A stretch of DNA of 48,708 bases, from the NCBI GenBank assembly GCA_041650795.1, contig JBAZKK010000006.1, positions 1-48,708 on the forward strand. The letters are read 5' to 3'. The position numbers and the translations under genes were made by a program. The notes beneath the pieces are model-generated. The model made no database searches, was not told where the DNA came from, and worked only from the letters and a program-made list of their open reading frames with translations. Source of the DNA: JBAZKK01 sp041650795. Lineage in GTDB: Bacteria > Omnitrophota > Gorgyraeia > Gygaellales > Profunditerraquicolaceae. Of the stretch, positions 31,684 to 40,280 are shown piece by piece; position 1 is the stretch's first letter; each line of letters starts with the position of its first letter.

Positions 31684-32453
31684 CGCGCGACTCCCTGCCT
31701 CTCTCCCCTTGTCAGAAACCGGATGACACGGGGGTTCTTGGAATTATTCAATAAATCCCTGGGGTTGCCTGAGGCAACCATGGTCTTAGTCTCCGAGTCA
31801 AGGAATATGGAATTATTCCCCACCGCAAAGATACTTGCGAGCTCATGGGTGACTACCACGATAGTAGCCCCCAGCGTATCCCTGAGCTGGATAATCAAAT
31901 CATCGAGCATGCGGGCACTCGGCGGGTCAAGGCCTGCAGAAGGCTCGTCGAAAAAAATAATATCCGGGTCGAGGGCGATGGCGCGCGCCAGCCCGGCCCG
32001 TTTACGCATCCCGCCGCTTAGCTCGGAAGGGTAGAAATCAGCGTAGCCTGCCAACCCCACCAGGGCAAGCTTCAGTTCCGCCACTTCCCTTATCTGCTCG
32101 GGGCTTAATCTCGAATAAAGCTCCAGCGGCAGCGCCACGTTCTCGCCCAGCGTCAACGAGCTCCAAAGGGCTCCCCCCTGATAAAGCACCCCGAAACTGC
32201 GCATAATGTTCTGCTGCTTGGCGTCATCCTGCTTCCAGAAATCCCTGCCGCCGTATAAAACCTCTCCCCTCGCCGGCTCTTTAAGTCCGATAAGGGCTTT
32301 TAGGAGCGTGCTCTTGCCGCATCCGCTTCCCCCCATCACTATAAAGATATCGCCTTTCTGCACCTTAAAGTTAAGGTCGCGCATCACGACATAATCATCG
32401 TAGCTTAAGTCGAGGTTGCGCGCTTCGATAACAGCAGCCGATAGAGTCTCCAT
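31680..32453 (-). CDS. mlaF: MlaF-like ABC ATPase
   Basis: A 257-residue ABC ATPase: Walker A GGSGCGKSTLL, Q-loop LYQGGALWSSLTLGENV, signature LSGGMRKRAGLARA, Walker B IIFFDEPSAGLD and switch His (VVVTHEL). The SGGMRKRAGLARA form is typical of Mla/Ttg2A. It lies between the MlaE- and MlaD-like genes. Confidence 0.92.
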   Translation of the reverse strand: METLSAAVIEARNLDLSYDDYVVMRDLNFKVQKGDIFIVMGGSGCGKSTLLKALIGLKEPARGEVLYGGRDFWKQDDAKQQNIMRSFGVLYQGGALWSSLTLGENVALPLELYSRLSPEQIREVAELKLALVGLAGYADFYPSELSGGMRKRAGLARAIALDPDIIFFDEPSAGLDPPSARMLDDLIIQLRDTLGATIVVVTHELASIFAVGNNSIFLDSETKTMVASGNPRDLLNNSKNPRVIRFLTRGERQGVAR

Positions 32454-32457
32454 CCGG

Positions 32458-33579
32458 TTACACCCTTATTACCCGACAGATAAAAGTAATTATTGCGGTC
32501 GCTATCACAATGCTTGTGATGGCGCTGACTACCGCTGATGTAGTCGCTTCTCCCACGCCTGCCGCGCTCCTTTCGCATTTAATGCCGCGCAGGCATCCGG
32601 CTACCGCGATAATCACCCCGAAAACAACGCTGTGCACCAGGCCAACCCAGAGGTTGCTGAGACCAACGGCAGCCTGGGTATGATTGATATACTCCACGGG
32701 GTTTATGCCGAGAACCCCCGTGCTGATAATAAATCCCCCTAATATACCCATAAAATCGGCATAGAGGGTTAAAAGCGGCATCATAACTACTAAAGCCATG
32801 ACCCGCGGCATAACCAAAAACTCAACCGGGTTGACTCCCAGGGTCCTGAAGGCGTCTATCTCTTCGTTGGTCTGCATAATCCCGAGCTCTGCGGCAAAAG
32901 AGGCGCCGGTGCGGCCCGATATCAACACGCCGGTCATCACCGCCCCCATCACGCGCACCATGGCAATCCCGACGATATCGGCGATAAAAATCTGCGCTCC
33001 GAACAACTCAAGCTGTATCGCTCCGACAAAAGCAAGGATAACGCCTACCAGCACACTTATCAGGGAAACGAGCCCCAGGGCGTCAACCCCGCATTTCTGC
33101 ACGATGGCAATAAAATCCCCCCAGCGAAAATAGGCCTTCCCCCTCCAGAAACGCCCGAAGGCACAAGTTATCTCGCCTAGAAAATTGACCAGCGAGCGGC
33201 TGCTGCGCCCCAAACGCACAACCCTTTCTCCGATCCTTGATAAAAACGGCTCGCGTATTATCCCCGGCGGCTTGACCTCCGCATTTGGCTTATCCGCAAG
33301 CCGAAGGAACTGCCCTATCCCCGCAGGCAACCCTTGCCGGACAACCTCAATTTTTCTCCCACGGCATTCCTTGAAAACCTCGATCAAAAACGAAACCAGC
33401 CCGCTGTCCCAGTTTGTCATCAGGGAAACATCAATGTCAAGCCTCCTGATATCCTTATGGGTTAGAAGCTGCGAGGTGACATCGCTTATCTGCGGCAGAC
33501 CGCTTGAGATCCGCCAGTCTCCGATTAGTTTAAGCAACATGGTCTGCGGCGTTGAATAATCAATCGCGAGTTTTTCCAA
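32458..33579 (-). CDS. mlaE: MlaE-like permease with N-terminal STAS domain
   Basis: A 373-residue protein. Residues about 1-105 are STAS-like (DIRRLDIDVSLMTNWDSGLVSFL), and about 150-373 form the MlaE permease (ALGLVSLISVLVGVILAF, GVLISGRTGASFAAELGIMQTNEEIDAFRTLGVNP). Fusions of STAS to MlaE are common outside Proteobacteria, where MlaB is separate. It is the membrane part of the lipid ABC transporter. Confidence 0.91.
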   Translation of the reverse strand: MEKLAIDYSTPQTMLLKLIGDWRISSGLPQISDVTSQLLTHKDIRRLDIDVSLMTNWDSGLVSFLIEVFKECRGRKIEVVRQGLPAGIGQFLRLADKPNAEVKPPGIIREPFLSRIGERVVRLGRSSRSLVNFLGEITCAFGRFWRGKAYFRWGDFIAIVQKCGVDALGLVSLISVLVGVILAFVGAIQLELFGAQIFIADIVGIAMVRVMGAVMTGVLISGRTGASFAAELGIMQTNEEIDAFRTLGVNPVEFLVMPRVMALVVMMPLLTLYADFMGILGGFIISTGVLGINPVEYINHTQAAVGLSNLWVGLVHSVVFGVIIAVAGCLRGIKCERSAAGVGEATTSAVVSAITSIVIATAIITFICRVIRV

Positions 33580-33615
33580 TCATTCCACCTTTTAGATAAT
33601 CCGATAAGCTCATTC

Positions 33616-35415
33616 TCACTTACCAAAAATTTTATCCAGGAGGCCTCCTACGGTTTCCTTGATAGAATCCTTCCCGTCTCCGGAACCGGCAGTATCGCCG
33701 ATCGCCTTATCCAGGGCTTTGAAAATCTGGCTCTTTGCCTGATACGCAAGAATTTTCTTGGCGACGTATTCCGCGTCCACGCTGATTTTTAATTCCGACG
33801 CCTTGCCCGAAACCTCAATAGGGATATAAATCTGCTTATCATCGCTCAAGAGATATTCCAGCTGCGGGACTACGGAAACCATTGCGGCGGAGAGCTGCTC
33901 CGGAATAAGAAAAACCCCCTTCAATGAGAAGGAACCGTCAAAACCTGCCTCCCCCGCCCCCTTGAACAGAAACTCGTCAGCGCCAAGGGTTGCTTCTTTT
34001 ATAATAACGCGCTTGCCGGAAATCACAACCGGTATATCGGCGTCAGAAATCTCCGTGTCAGTCTGGCTCAATTTATCCCTGAAGCCCCCCTGAAGACGCT
34101 CCTCTAATGCCTCCTCGAGCCCCGGTATTACCGAAATCTTATCCAGCACCGCACGCAGGATATTTATATTTTTCAGTTTTGCGTTTGAGAGCGTCACATT
34201 GCCGTTTCCCGAAAGACCGGACTCCAGCGCGGATCGGGAAAACCCCCCCCCATTCAAGTCCATCTTCATCCCCAGGGTCCCCTCAAATTTCACCGCGGAC
34301 TTATCCTGCCTGATAAGCTGTTGGAGCTTCAGGTTCTGGACAAGAGCCTTAAAAACAAAATCCTGCTTACCCTGGACATCGCGGATTTTGCCTGAAAGAT
34401 TAAGGGTGCCTCCTGCCAGAGATGCGGCTGCCTCATCCAACAAAATGTCTCCCGCGCTGACCTTGACGCCTACGGATAATCCGCTGACAGCAGAAGCAAG
34501 TTGCCTCAATTGTATATATCCGCCTGTCAGGGATACCGTAGCCTCAAATCCGGAGAGCCCGCTTGAACCTATCGTCAATGACGGCATGGAAAGCTTCAAT
34601 CCCCCCTTAAGGAGAACCGGAAGAAGATTAGCGTTTACCATCGGGAGTGAAGAGGAAATTTTATTAAGGTCAAGCGTCGAAAGATCACTGGAAGCCTTAA
34701 GCCCCATGATGCTAGCCTGGCCCGATTTAAGGCCTATCCTGGCCTTGCCCTCTATCCTGACATTTTGCTTCGAAGAAAATAGCGCAGCCTCTGCCTGAAA
34801 TGGAAAACTGTCGCTAAAGGAGGCCTTCTTTACGGACAAACCAAGATTGGTAATCTCAAGGCTTACAGCAGGCTCAAAGGAACGGTCGATATAGATTACT
34901 AATGCATTCTTGACCCTCAAGGAAGATACCAGTAGCGCCGGAGGAACTGCTGGTCTTGACGGCTTAATGGGGGGCTGACCTTTATCTTTCCTGTTTTGAG
35001 CGCCTGCCGCAGGACCGATAGTGGCGGCATTCACCAAACCCTCTTTGCTGCGGATAATAGTGATACGCGGGGAATCGATGACAACGGAAGAGATATCGAT
35101 TTTTCTACGCAGGAGATAACCTAATATGTCCGCCCCCACAGATATCTCGTCTACGGAGAGAAAATCGCCTTTCTGAAAAGCGGGGTCATCCGAAATAACA
35201 AGCCCCTTGACCTTAAGGCCGATGCCATGGGCTAGGGAAAACCCAAGGCTTAATCTTTCGAAGTTTACATTGCGGTTTAAGGCGCTCTGGGCCTGGCTGA
35301 TGATCTGCGGCTTGAAGCGATTGACATCAAAGACCTTGACGAAGATAGCCGCTGCCAGAAAAAACAGCAACAGGAGGATCAGGAAAGATATGCCAACGAC
35401 CTTTACAATCTTCAT
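33616..35415 (-). CDS. AsmA-family membrane-associated protein
   Basis: A 599-residue protein with an N-terminal membrane helix (about 5-27) and an AsmA domain (FDVNRFKPQIISQAQSALNR; VDEISVGADILGYLLRRKID). A long beta-rich part and AsmA-C-like GNGNVTLSNAKLKNINILRAVLDKI follow. AsmA proteins bridge inner and outer membrane in lipid transport, which fits the Mla genes that start 36 bases further on. Confidence 0.88.
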   Translation of the reverse strand: MKIVKVVGISFLILLLLFFLAAAIFVKVFDVNRFKPQIISQAQSALNRNVNFERLSLGFSLAHGIGLKVKGLVISDDPAFQKGDFLSVDEISVGADILGYLLRRKIDISSVVIDSPRITIIRSKEGLVNAATIGPAAGAQNRKDKGQPPIKPSRPAVPPALLVSSLRVKNALVIYIDRSFEPAVSLEITNLGLSVKKASFSDSFPFQAEAALFSSKQNVRIEGKARIGLKSGQASIMGLKASSDLSTLDLNKISSSLPMVNANLLPVLLKGGLKLSMPSLTIGSSGLSGFEATVSLTGGYIQLRQLASAVSGLSVGVKVSAGDILLDEAAASLAGGTLNLSGKIRDVQGKQDFVFKALVQNLKLQQLIRQDKSAVKFEGTLGMKMDLNGGGFSRSALESGLSGNGNVTLSNAKLKNINILRAVLDKISVIPGLEEALEERLQGGFRDKLSQTDTEISDADIPVVISGKRVIIKEATLGADEFLFKGAGEAGFDGSFSLKGVFLIPEQLSAAMVSVVPQLEYLLSDDKQIYIPIEVSGKASELKISVDAEYVAKKILAYQAKSQIFKALDKAIGDTAGSGDGKDSIKETVGGLLDKIFGK

Positions 35416-35447
35416 CCGGCTTTTAGGATTAATCGTGATACGAAATC

Positions 35448-35456
35448 ATTATACCA
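35448..35456 (-). promoter_or_regulatory. Extended -10 promoter of the AsmA-Mla operon
   Basis: TGGTATAAT on the minus strand is an extended -10 box 33-41 bases before the AsmA start. No good -35 is visible (TTTATT at about 16 bases), which is usual for extended -10 promoters. Confidence 0.5.
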
Positions 35457-35517
35457 CAAAGGAAAGAAAAATAAAAATAGACACGCTTATCGCCCTGCAT
35501 TATGACGGCCGGATATC

Positions 35518-36645
35518 CTACGCTAAGCTCTTGTGGAACTTTAGGGTGCTCAGGATAACGACGGCCAAACCGATAATCAACAGCGGCAGAAGCTGGCTCC
35601 AGAGGATATCTATACCCACGCCTTTAAGGAATATGCCCCTGACAACCACCAGGAAATAACGCATCGGGTTAAAAATCGTAGCCCATTGGATGAACTTAGG
35701 CATGTTGGCGATGGGATAGGCGAACCCGGAAAGCAGTACCGTCGGCATATAGAAAAGGAATACCGACATCATCGCCTCCTGCTGTGTCGAAGAGATTGTG
35801 GAAATAAAAAGCCCGATCCCCAGGGTAGTAAACAAATAAATACAGGTAGAGACCAAAAGCAGCAAGATATCGCCTCGCAACGGGATATGGAACCACAGCA
35901 CCCCCAGGGCGGTTACCAGGACGATCTGGACCAGCGAAATCAAAGCAAAAGGAAGGAGCTTGCCGGCAATCAGCTCTATTGACCGCAACGGGCTGACGAT
36001 CAATTGCTCCATCGTCCCGATCTCCTTCTCCTTGACGATCGCCATGGAGCTCAAGAGCAGGGACATCATTGTTACGATCATCGCGATTACCCCCGGAAGG
36101 TAGTAGTTGCGCGAAATAAGGTTGCCGTTAAACCAGGCGCGGTCCTTCAAGTCCACGCTCGGGAAGGTCTCAAGCCAGCCCCGCGCTTCGATTTCCCCCT
36201 TCAACAATCTATACTGGTAATTGCTCACGATCGTATTGGCGTACCCCATCACGACCATGGCGGTATTGGAATCCGTGCCGTCAAATGCCAGCTGGATATT
36301 CGCCTCTTTGCCGGCTTTGATGTCGCGGCCGAAGCCGCGGTCAATGCGGATTACGACGCTGGCTACTCCTTTATTCAGCATCTTGTCCTGCTCTGCGTCG
36401 CTGTAAATATAATGTTCGGGGACGAAGTATTTGGAATAGGTAAAATCACGCAGCAGTTCGCGGCTTTCCTTGGTATTATCGCGGTCGTAAACCGCGGTGG
36501 GAACGTAATTAATATCCCTGTTGGCGGCGTAGCCAAAAAGGATAATCTGGATAAGCGGCGAGATGAAGATGACCGTTTTCATCCGCGGGTCGCGAAAAAT
36601 CTGCCTGAACTCCTTGATCAAGATCGCCCTGACGCGCTCGAACAT
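35518..36645 (-). CDS. ABC-2 permease (YbhR/YhhJ-like)
   Basis: A 375-residue permease: helix 1 (about 25-42), a large extracytoplasmic domain, and five helices from about 175 on, with KEKEIGTMEQLIVSPLRSIELIAGKLLPF as the ABC-2 signature. It pairs with the next permease for drug or metabolite export. Last gene of the efflux operon. Confidence 0.91.
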   Translation of the reverse strand: MFERVRAILIKEFRQIFRDPRMKTVIFISPLIQIILFGYAANRDINYVPTAVYDRDNTKESRELLRDFTYSKYFVPEHYIYSDAEQDKMLNKGVASVVIRIDRGFGRDIKAGKEANIQLAFDGTDSNTAMVVMGYANTIVSNYQYRLLKGEIEARGWLETFPSVDLKDRAWFNGNLISRNYYLPGVIAMIVTMMSLLLSSMAIVKEKEIGTMEQLIVSPLRSIELIAGKLLPFALISLVQIVLVTALGVLWFHIPLRGDILLLLVSTCIYLFTTLGIGLFISTISSTQQEAMMSVFLFYMPTVLLSGFAYPIANMPKFIQWATIFNPMRYFLVVVRGIFLKGVGIDILWSQLLPLLIIGLAVVILSTLKFHKSLA

Positions 36646-36648
36646 ACC

Positions 36649-37788
36649 TTATGCCACCTTCTTCCTGAATCTCATGACCGCAAATGTCAACATCATTAGC
36701 GCGAATAAAAACAGGAATAGCGCTTCATCCCACATGCTATCTAAAGTACCGGCCTTCAAGAACAGTTCCCGCAGTACCACGATGTAATAACGCGCCGGAA
36801 TAAAATAAGTCACTACCTGCAGCACCTGCGGCATATTGAAAATCGGGTAGATAAAACCGGAGAGGATGACCGCGGGCATCATCGTGCTCAAGGCTGCCAG
36901 CTGGCTCGCCATGAGCTGCGTGCGCGCAATGACCGAAATCCATATACCCTGCGACAGCGCCCCTGTCAGGAAGAGCATGCTTAAAAACGCAAGCAGTAAA
37001 TAACTTCCGCGAAAAGGAACGCCAAAAAGAAGCCTTGCCATCACTACGCCTACCAGAAGGTCAAAAAAACCGATGGCAAAATAAGGGATGAATTTTCCGA
37101 TTATGAGTTCCTGGGCCTTCACCGGGGTAGAGATCAACTGCTCCATCGTCCCCCGCTCCCATTCCCGGGCGACTGTAATGGAAGTCAACAACGCCGCAAT
37201 GATCATGATAATCATGGCAATAACCCCGGGGATAATGAACCAGGTGCTCGTCAACCCCATATTGAACCAGACCCGCAGGCGGGCATCCAGGGTCTTGGGA
37301 ACAGCGTATCCTTTCCTGGCAAAGGTATTAGAAAGAAGATTCACATTGTAACTTGCGACTACCGAGCGCACGTACCCCATCGCGATGGTGGCGGTATTGG
37401 CGTCGCTGCCGTCCACCAAAAGCTGCAGCGGGGCGGCCTTGCCGGATCTTAGATAATGCGAAAAGTCCTTGGGGATAATCAGGGCCATCAGGACCTTGCC
37501 GGTATCGATTAGATGCTCGATCTCGCGGTAATTATCGGCATAAGCGACGATCTGAAAATACTTGGAATTTTTGAAATTCAGAAGGAAGTCGCGCGAGAAC
37601 TGGGAACGATCCTGGTCCCAGACCACGGTGCGCACGTGGTCGATATCCAGCGATAACCCGTAACCGAATACCAATAGCAGGAAGACCGGGATCGCCAACG
37701 CCAGGGCGAGCGAACGCGGGTCGCGCCGGATCTGGATAAATTCCTTTCCGGCGACAGCCCTAACTCTTCTGAGATTCAGCCTAGTCAT
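36649..37788 (-). CDS. ABC-2 permease (YbhS-like)
   Basis: A 379-residue permease with the same layout: helix 1 (about 28-46), an extracytoplasmic domain, then a five-helix bundle with AREWERGTMEQLISTPVKAQELIIGKFIPYF. It overlaps the ATPase gene by 8 bases. It is related to its partner but clearly different in sequence, so the two probably form a heterodimer. Confidence 0.91.
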   Translation of the reverse strand: MTRLNLRRVRAVAGKEFIQIRRDPRSLALALAIPVFLLLVFGYGLSLDIDHVRTVVWDQDRSQFSRDFLLNFKNSKYFQIVAYADNYREIEHLIDTGKVLMALIIPKDFSHYLRSGKAAPLQLLVDGSDANTATIAMGYVRSVVASYNVNLLSNTFARKGYAVPKTLDARLRVWFNMGLTSTWFIIPGVIAMIIMIIAALLTSITVAREWERGTMEQLISTPVKAQELIIGKFIPYFAIGFFDLLVGVVMARLLFGVPFRGSYLLLAFLSMLFLTGALSQGIWISVIARTQLMASQLAALSTMMPAVILSGFIYPIFNMPQVLQVVTYFIPARYYIVVLRELFLKAGTLDSMWDEALFLFLFALMMLTFAVMRFRKKVA

Positions 37789-38725
37789 AGTTTTCTATCG
37801 CGGAAACAAATACGTCCTCCAGCGAAGGGAGGATTTTATCGATGCTATAGCCCGGGGCTTTTTGGGCGTCCAGGTATTCCTTAAGCGCCGGGACCGCCTT
37901 GGCACTGTCATACACTACCGCATGGATCGCAGAGCCGAAAAGCGCCGCCTCCTTGACTTCTTTGGTCTTCATAATCCTCTCCAGCCAATCCTGGGCATTA
38001 GGAAGTGCAATCTCCAATACCTCGTTCTTCATGCCGCTGGTCTTCATCTCCTGGGGGCTGCCCTGAGCGATAATCGTACCGTGGTAAATCAGGACCATGC
38101 GGTCGGCATTCTCCGCTTCATCCATGTAATGCGTAGTCACAAAAACCGTAACGCCCCCGGCCGCCAGCTTCTTGATAATATCCCAGAAACTCGCCCTGGT
38201 AATCGGGTCAACCCCGGAAGTCGGCTCATCCAAAAAAATAATCTTGGGCCTATGTATTAAGGCGCAACCCAAAGCCAGGCGCTGTTTCCACCCGCCGGCA
38301 AGATTGCCGGTCAGGACGGACTCCATCCCCTCCAACCCCGCGGCGCGCACCGTCTCTTTAAAACGCTCCTTTTTCTCTTCCCGCGGAATCTTGTATATCC
38401 CGCTGTAAAAATTGATATTCTCCCCCACGGTCAAATCATTGTAGAGCGAGAATTTCTGCGACATATACCCGATGTGCTCCTTGATATAGTGCTGTTCCCT
38501 GATAATATCGTAGCCCCCCACCTGCCCGCTTCCCGAAGTAGGAGGTATAATCCCGCAGAGCATCCTGATAGTAGTGGATTTCCCCGCGCCGTTAGGGCCC
38601 AGGAACCCGAAGATCTCCCCCTGGCCCACCTGGAAGTTGATACGGTTGACAGCGGTGAAATTTCCGAATCTCTTCTCAAGCCTCTGGACACTTACCGCAA
38701 TATTATTGCTGGTGGCTGCGTTCAT
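37781..38725 (-). CDS. ABC ATPase, second half of a YbhF-like pair
   Basis: A protein of about 314 residues with Walker A GPNGAGKSTTIRML, signature LAGGWKQRLALGCAL, Walker B IIFLDEPTSGVD and switch His in VTTHYMDEAE. The open frame extends to 38788, but the ATG at 38725 with GGAGGAAT just before it is better. It overlaps the other ATPase gene by 23 bases. In E. coli YbhF these two units are one protein. Confidence 0.9.
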   Translation of the reverse strand: MNAATSNNIAVSVQRLEKRFGNFTAVNRINFQVGQGEIFGFLGPNGAGKSTTIRMLCGIIPPTSGSGQVGGYDIIREQHYIKEHIGYMSQKFSLYNDLTVGENINFYSGIYKIPREEKKERFKETVRAAGLEGMESVLTGNLAGGWKQRLALGCALIHRPKIIFLDEPTSGVDPITRASFWDIIKKLAAGGVTVFVTTHYMDEAENADRMVLIYHGTIIAQGSPQEMKTSGMKNEVLEIALPNAQDWLERIMKTKEVKEAALFGSAIHAVVYDSAKAVPALKEYLDAQKAPGYSIDKILPSLEDVFVSAIENYD

Positions 38726-39443
38726 ATTCCTCCACAATCGCAATAAATGCCTGCTCCAGGGTCTTAGCCCGGCGTTCCTTCTTGACATTATCAGGGGAAT
38801 CGCAACGCAGGAGTTTACCTTTATGCATCAGCCCGACCCTGCGGCAGCGTTCGGCTTCGTCAAGGTAACAGGTAGAGCAGAAAATGGTAACTTTCTGTTT
38901 TAAAAGGTCATAAAGTATACTCCAGAAATCCCTCCTCGAAACCGGGTCAACCCCGTTGGTGGGCTCGTCGAGAAACAAGACTTTAGGGGTATGGATGAGC
39001 GCGCAGGCCAGTCCCAGTTTTTGCTTCATCCCTCCGGAAAGCTTGCCTGCAAAACGCTCCTTAAAAGGCAGGAGCCCGGAAAACCCCAGCAGCCGGTCGA
39101 TGTCCTCCCGGCGTTTTTCTTTGGGTACCCCGTAGACATCGGCATAAAAATTGATGTTCTCCATGACACTCAACTCTTCGTAAAGCCCGAAGCGCTGCGA
39201 CATGTAAGCGATATTTTCCTTAAGGGGTTCCGCTTCCTTGACGGTATGCTTATTATAAACCCATGCCTCGCCGGAGGTAGGCTCGAGGATCCCGGTCAAC
39301 AGGCGCATCGTCGTGGTCTTGCCCGCGCCGTCCGGACCGACCAGGCCGAAAATTTCACCTTCTTCAACCTCGAGGTCTAAGGAATCCAGGGCAGTCAAGG
39401 ACCCGAATTTACGGGTGAGGTTTTGGGTCTTGATGGTAACCAT
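38703..39443 (-). CDS. ABC ATPase, first half of a YbhF-like pair
   Basis: A 246-residue ATPase: Walker A GPDGAGKTTTMRLL, signature LSGGMKQKLGLACAL, Walker B VLFLDEPTNGVD. Where the partner has VTTHYMDEAE, this protein reads FCSTCYLDEAE, so the usual switch histidine is a cysteine. This ATPase site may be inactive, as in the degenerate sites of other heterodimeric ABC transporters. It lies 3 bases after the adaptor gene. Confidence 0.9.
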   Translation of the reverse strand: MVTIKTQNLTRKFGSLTALDSLDLEVEEGEIFGLVGPDGAGKTTTMRLLTGILEPTSGEAWVYNKHTVKEAEPLKENIAYMSQRFGLYEELSVMENINFYADVYGVPKEKRREDIDRLLGFSGLLPFKERFAGKLSGGMKQKLGLACALIHTPKVLFLDEPTNGVDPVSRRDFWSILYDLLKQKVTIFCSTCYLDEAERCRRVGLMHKGKLLRCDSPDNVKKERRAKTLEQAFIAIVEEYERSHQQ

Positions 39444-39446
39444 TGA

Positions 39447-40280
39447 CTATTCGATGATGTAGGCGTCCGCCGGCATCCCGGGCTTGAGATCCAGGCTCTC
39501 GTTATCCGTTTTCACCTTTATCCGGTAGACGAGTTTAACCCTCTCCTGCTGCGTCTGGATAAACTTGGGGGTGAATTCAGCCTCGCTGGATATAAAAGAA
39601 ACCCTTCCTTTGTATTTTTTGCCTGGGTAGGTATCGGTGGTAACGTAGGCCTCCTGGTTGAGCTTTACCCGTCCCAGGTCAGTCTCATTGATATAGGCGG
39701 TAACCCAGATATTATGCAGGTCTACGGCAGTAAATACGGGAGTACCCGGCTGGACGACTTCCCCCGCCAGAGAACTCTTCACCAGCACGAATCCGTCCAG
39801 CGGAGAAGCAAGATCCGCAAACCCCAGCCGCGTATCCGCCAATTCCAGCTGGGCCTTAAGCTGCTCTACGTTGGCACGGTCAGCGTCGAATTTAGTTTTG
39901 GCGTTGTCGCGGCCCTGCACCGATATCGCTCCGACCTTCAAAAGGCTCACCGCCCTTTCGTAATCTATCTTTGATAAGGCATACTGGTACTCTGCGGCTT
40001 TCAAGGCCGCCTCGGCATTCGCCTTGACCTTGCTGAGCTCGTCAGTATTCAGGCGCGCCACGATATCCCCCCTGCGGATTACCTTTCCTTCATCGGTAAG
40101 GAGCTCCAGTATCTGTCCGTTGACGCGGAAAGAGATACGCACGTCGTCACCTTCGATGTTGCCGGAGACCTTGATGCTCTTCTCGTGCCTGGATTTATCC
40201 TTCTCTATGATGTATGCTGCGGAGAAACCAGCGATGAAAACCGCAGCAATTATAATAATAAGCCTAACCTTCTTTTTCAT
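39447..40280 (-). CDS. HlyD/YbhG-type periplasmic adaptor
   Basis: A 277-residue membrane-fusion protein: N-terminal helix (about 5-24), a lipoyl/barrel part (IKVSGNIEGDDVRISFRVNGQI), a coiled coil (about 75-150), the second half-lipoyl (ASPLDGFVLVKSSLAGEVVQPGTPVF) and a beta barrel. It links the ABC-2 pump to the TolC-type channel encoded upstream, whose gene it overlaps by 17 bases. Confidence 0.91.
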   Translation of the reverse strand: MKKKVRLIIIIAAVFIAGFSAAYIIEKDKSRHEKSIKVSGNIEGDDVRISFRVNGQILELLTDEGKVIRRGDIVARLNTDELSKVKANAEAALKAAEYQYALSKIDYERAVSLLKVGAISVQGRDNAKTKFDADRANVEQLKAQLELADTRLGFADLASPLDGFVLVKSSLAGEVVQPGTPVFTAVDLHNIWVTAYINETDLGRVKLNQEAYVTTDTYPGKKYKGRVSFISSEAEFTPKFIQTQQERVKLVYRIKVKTDNESLDLKPGMPADAYIIE

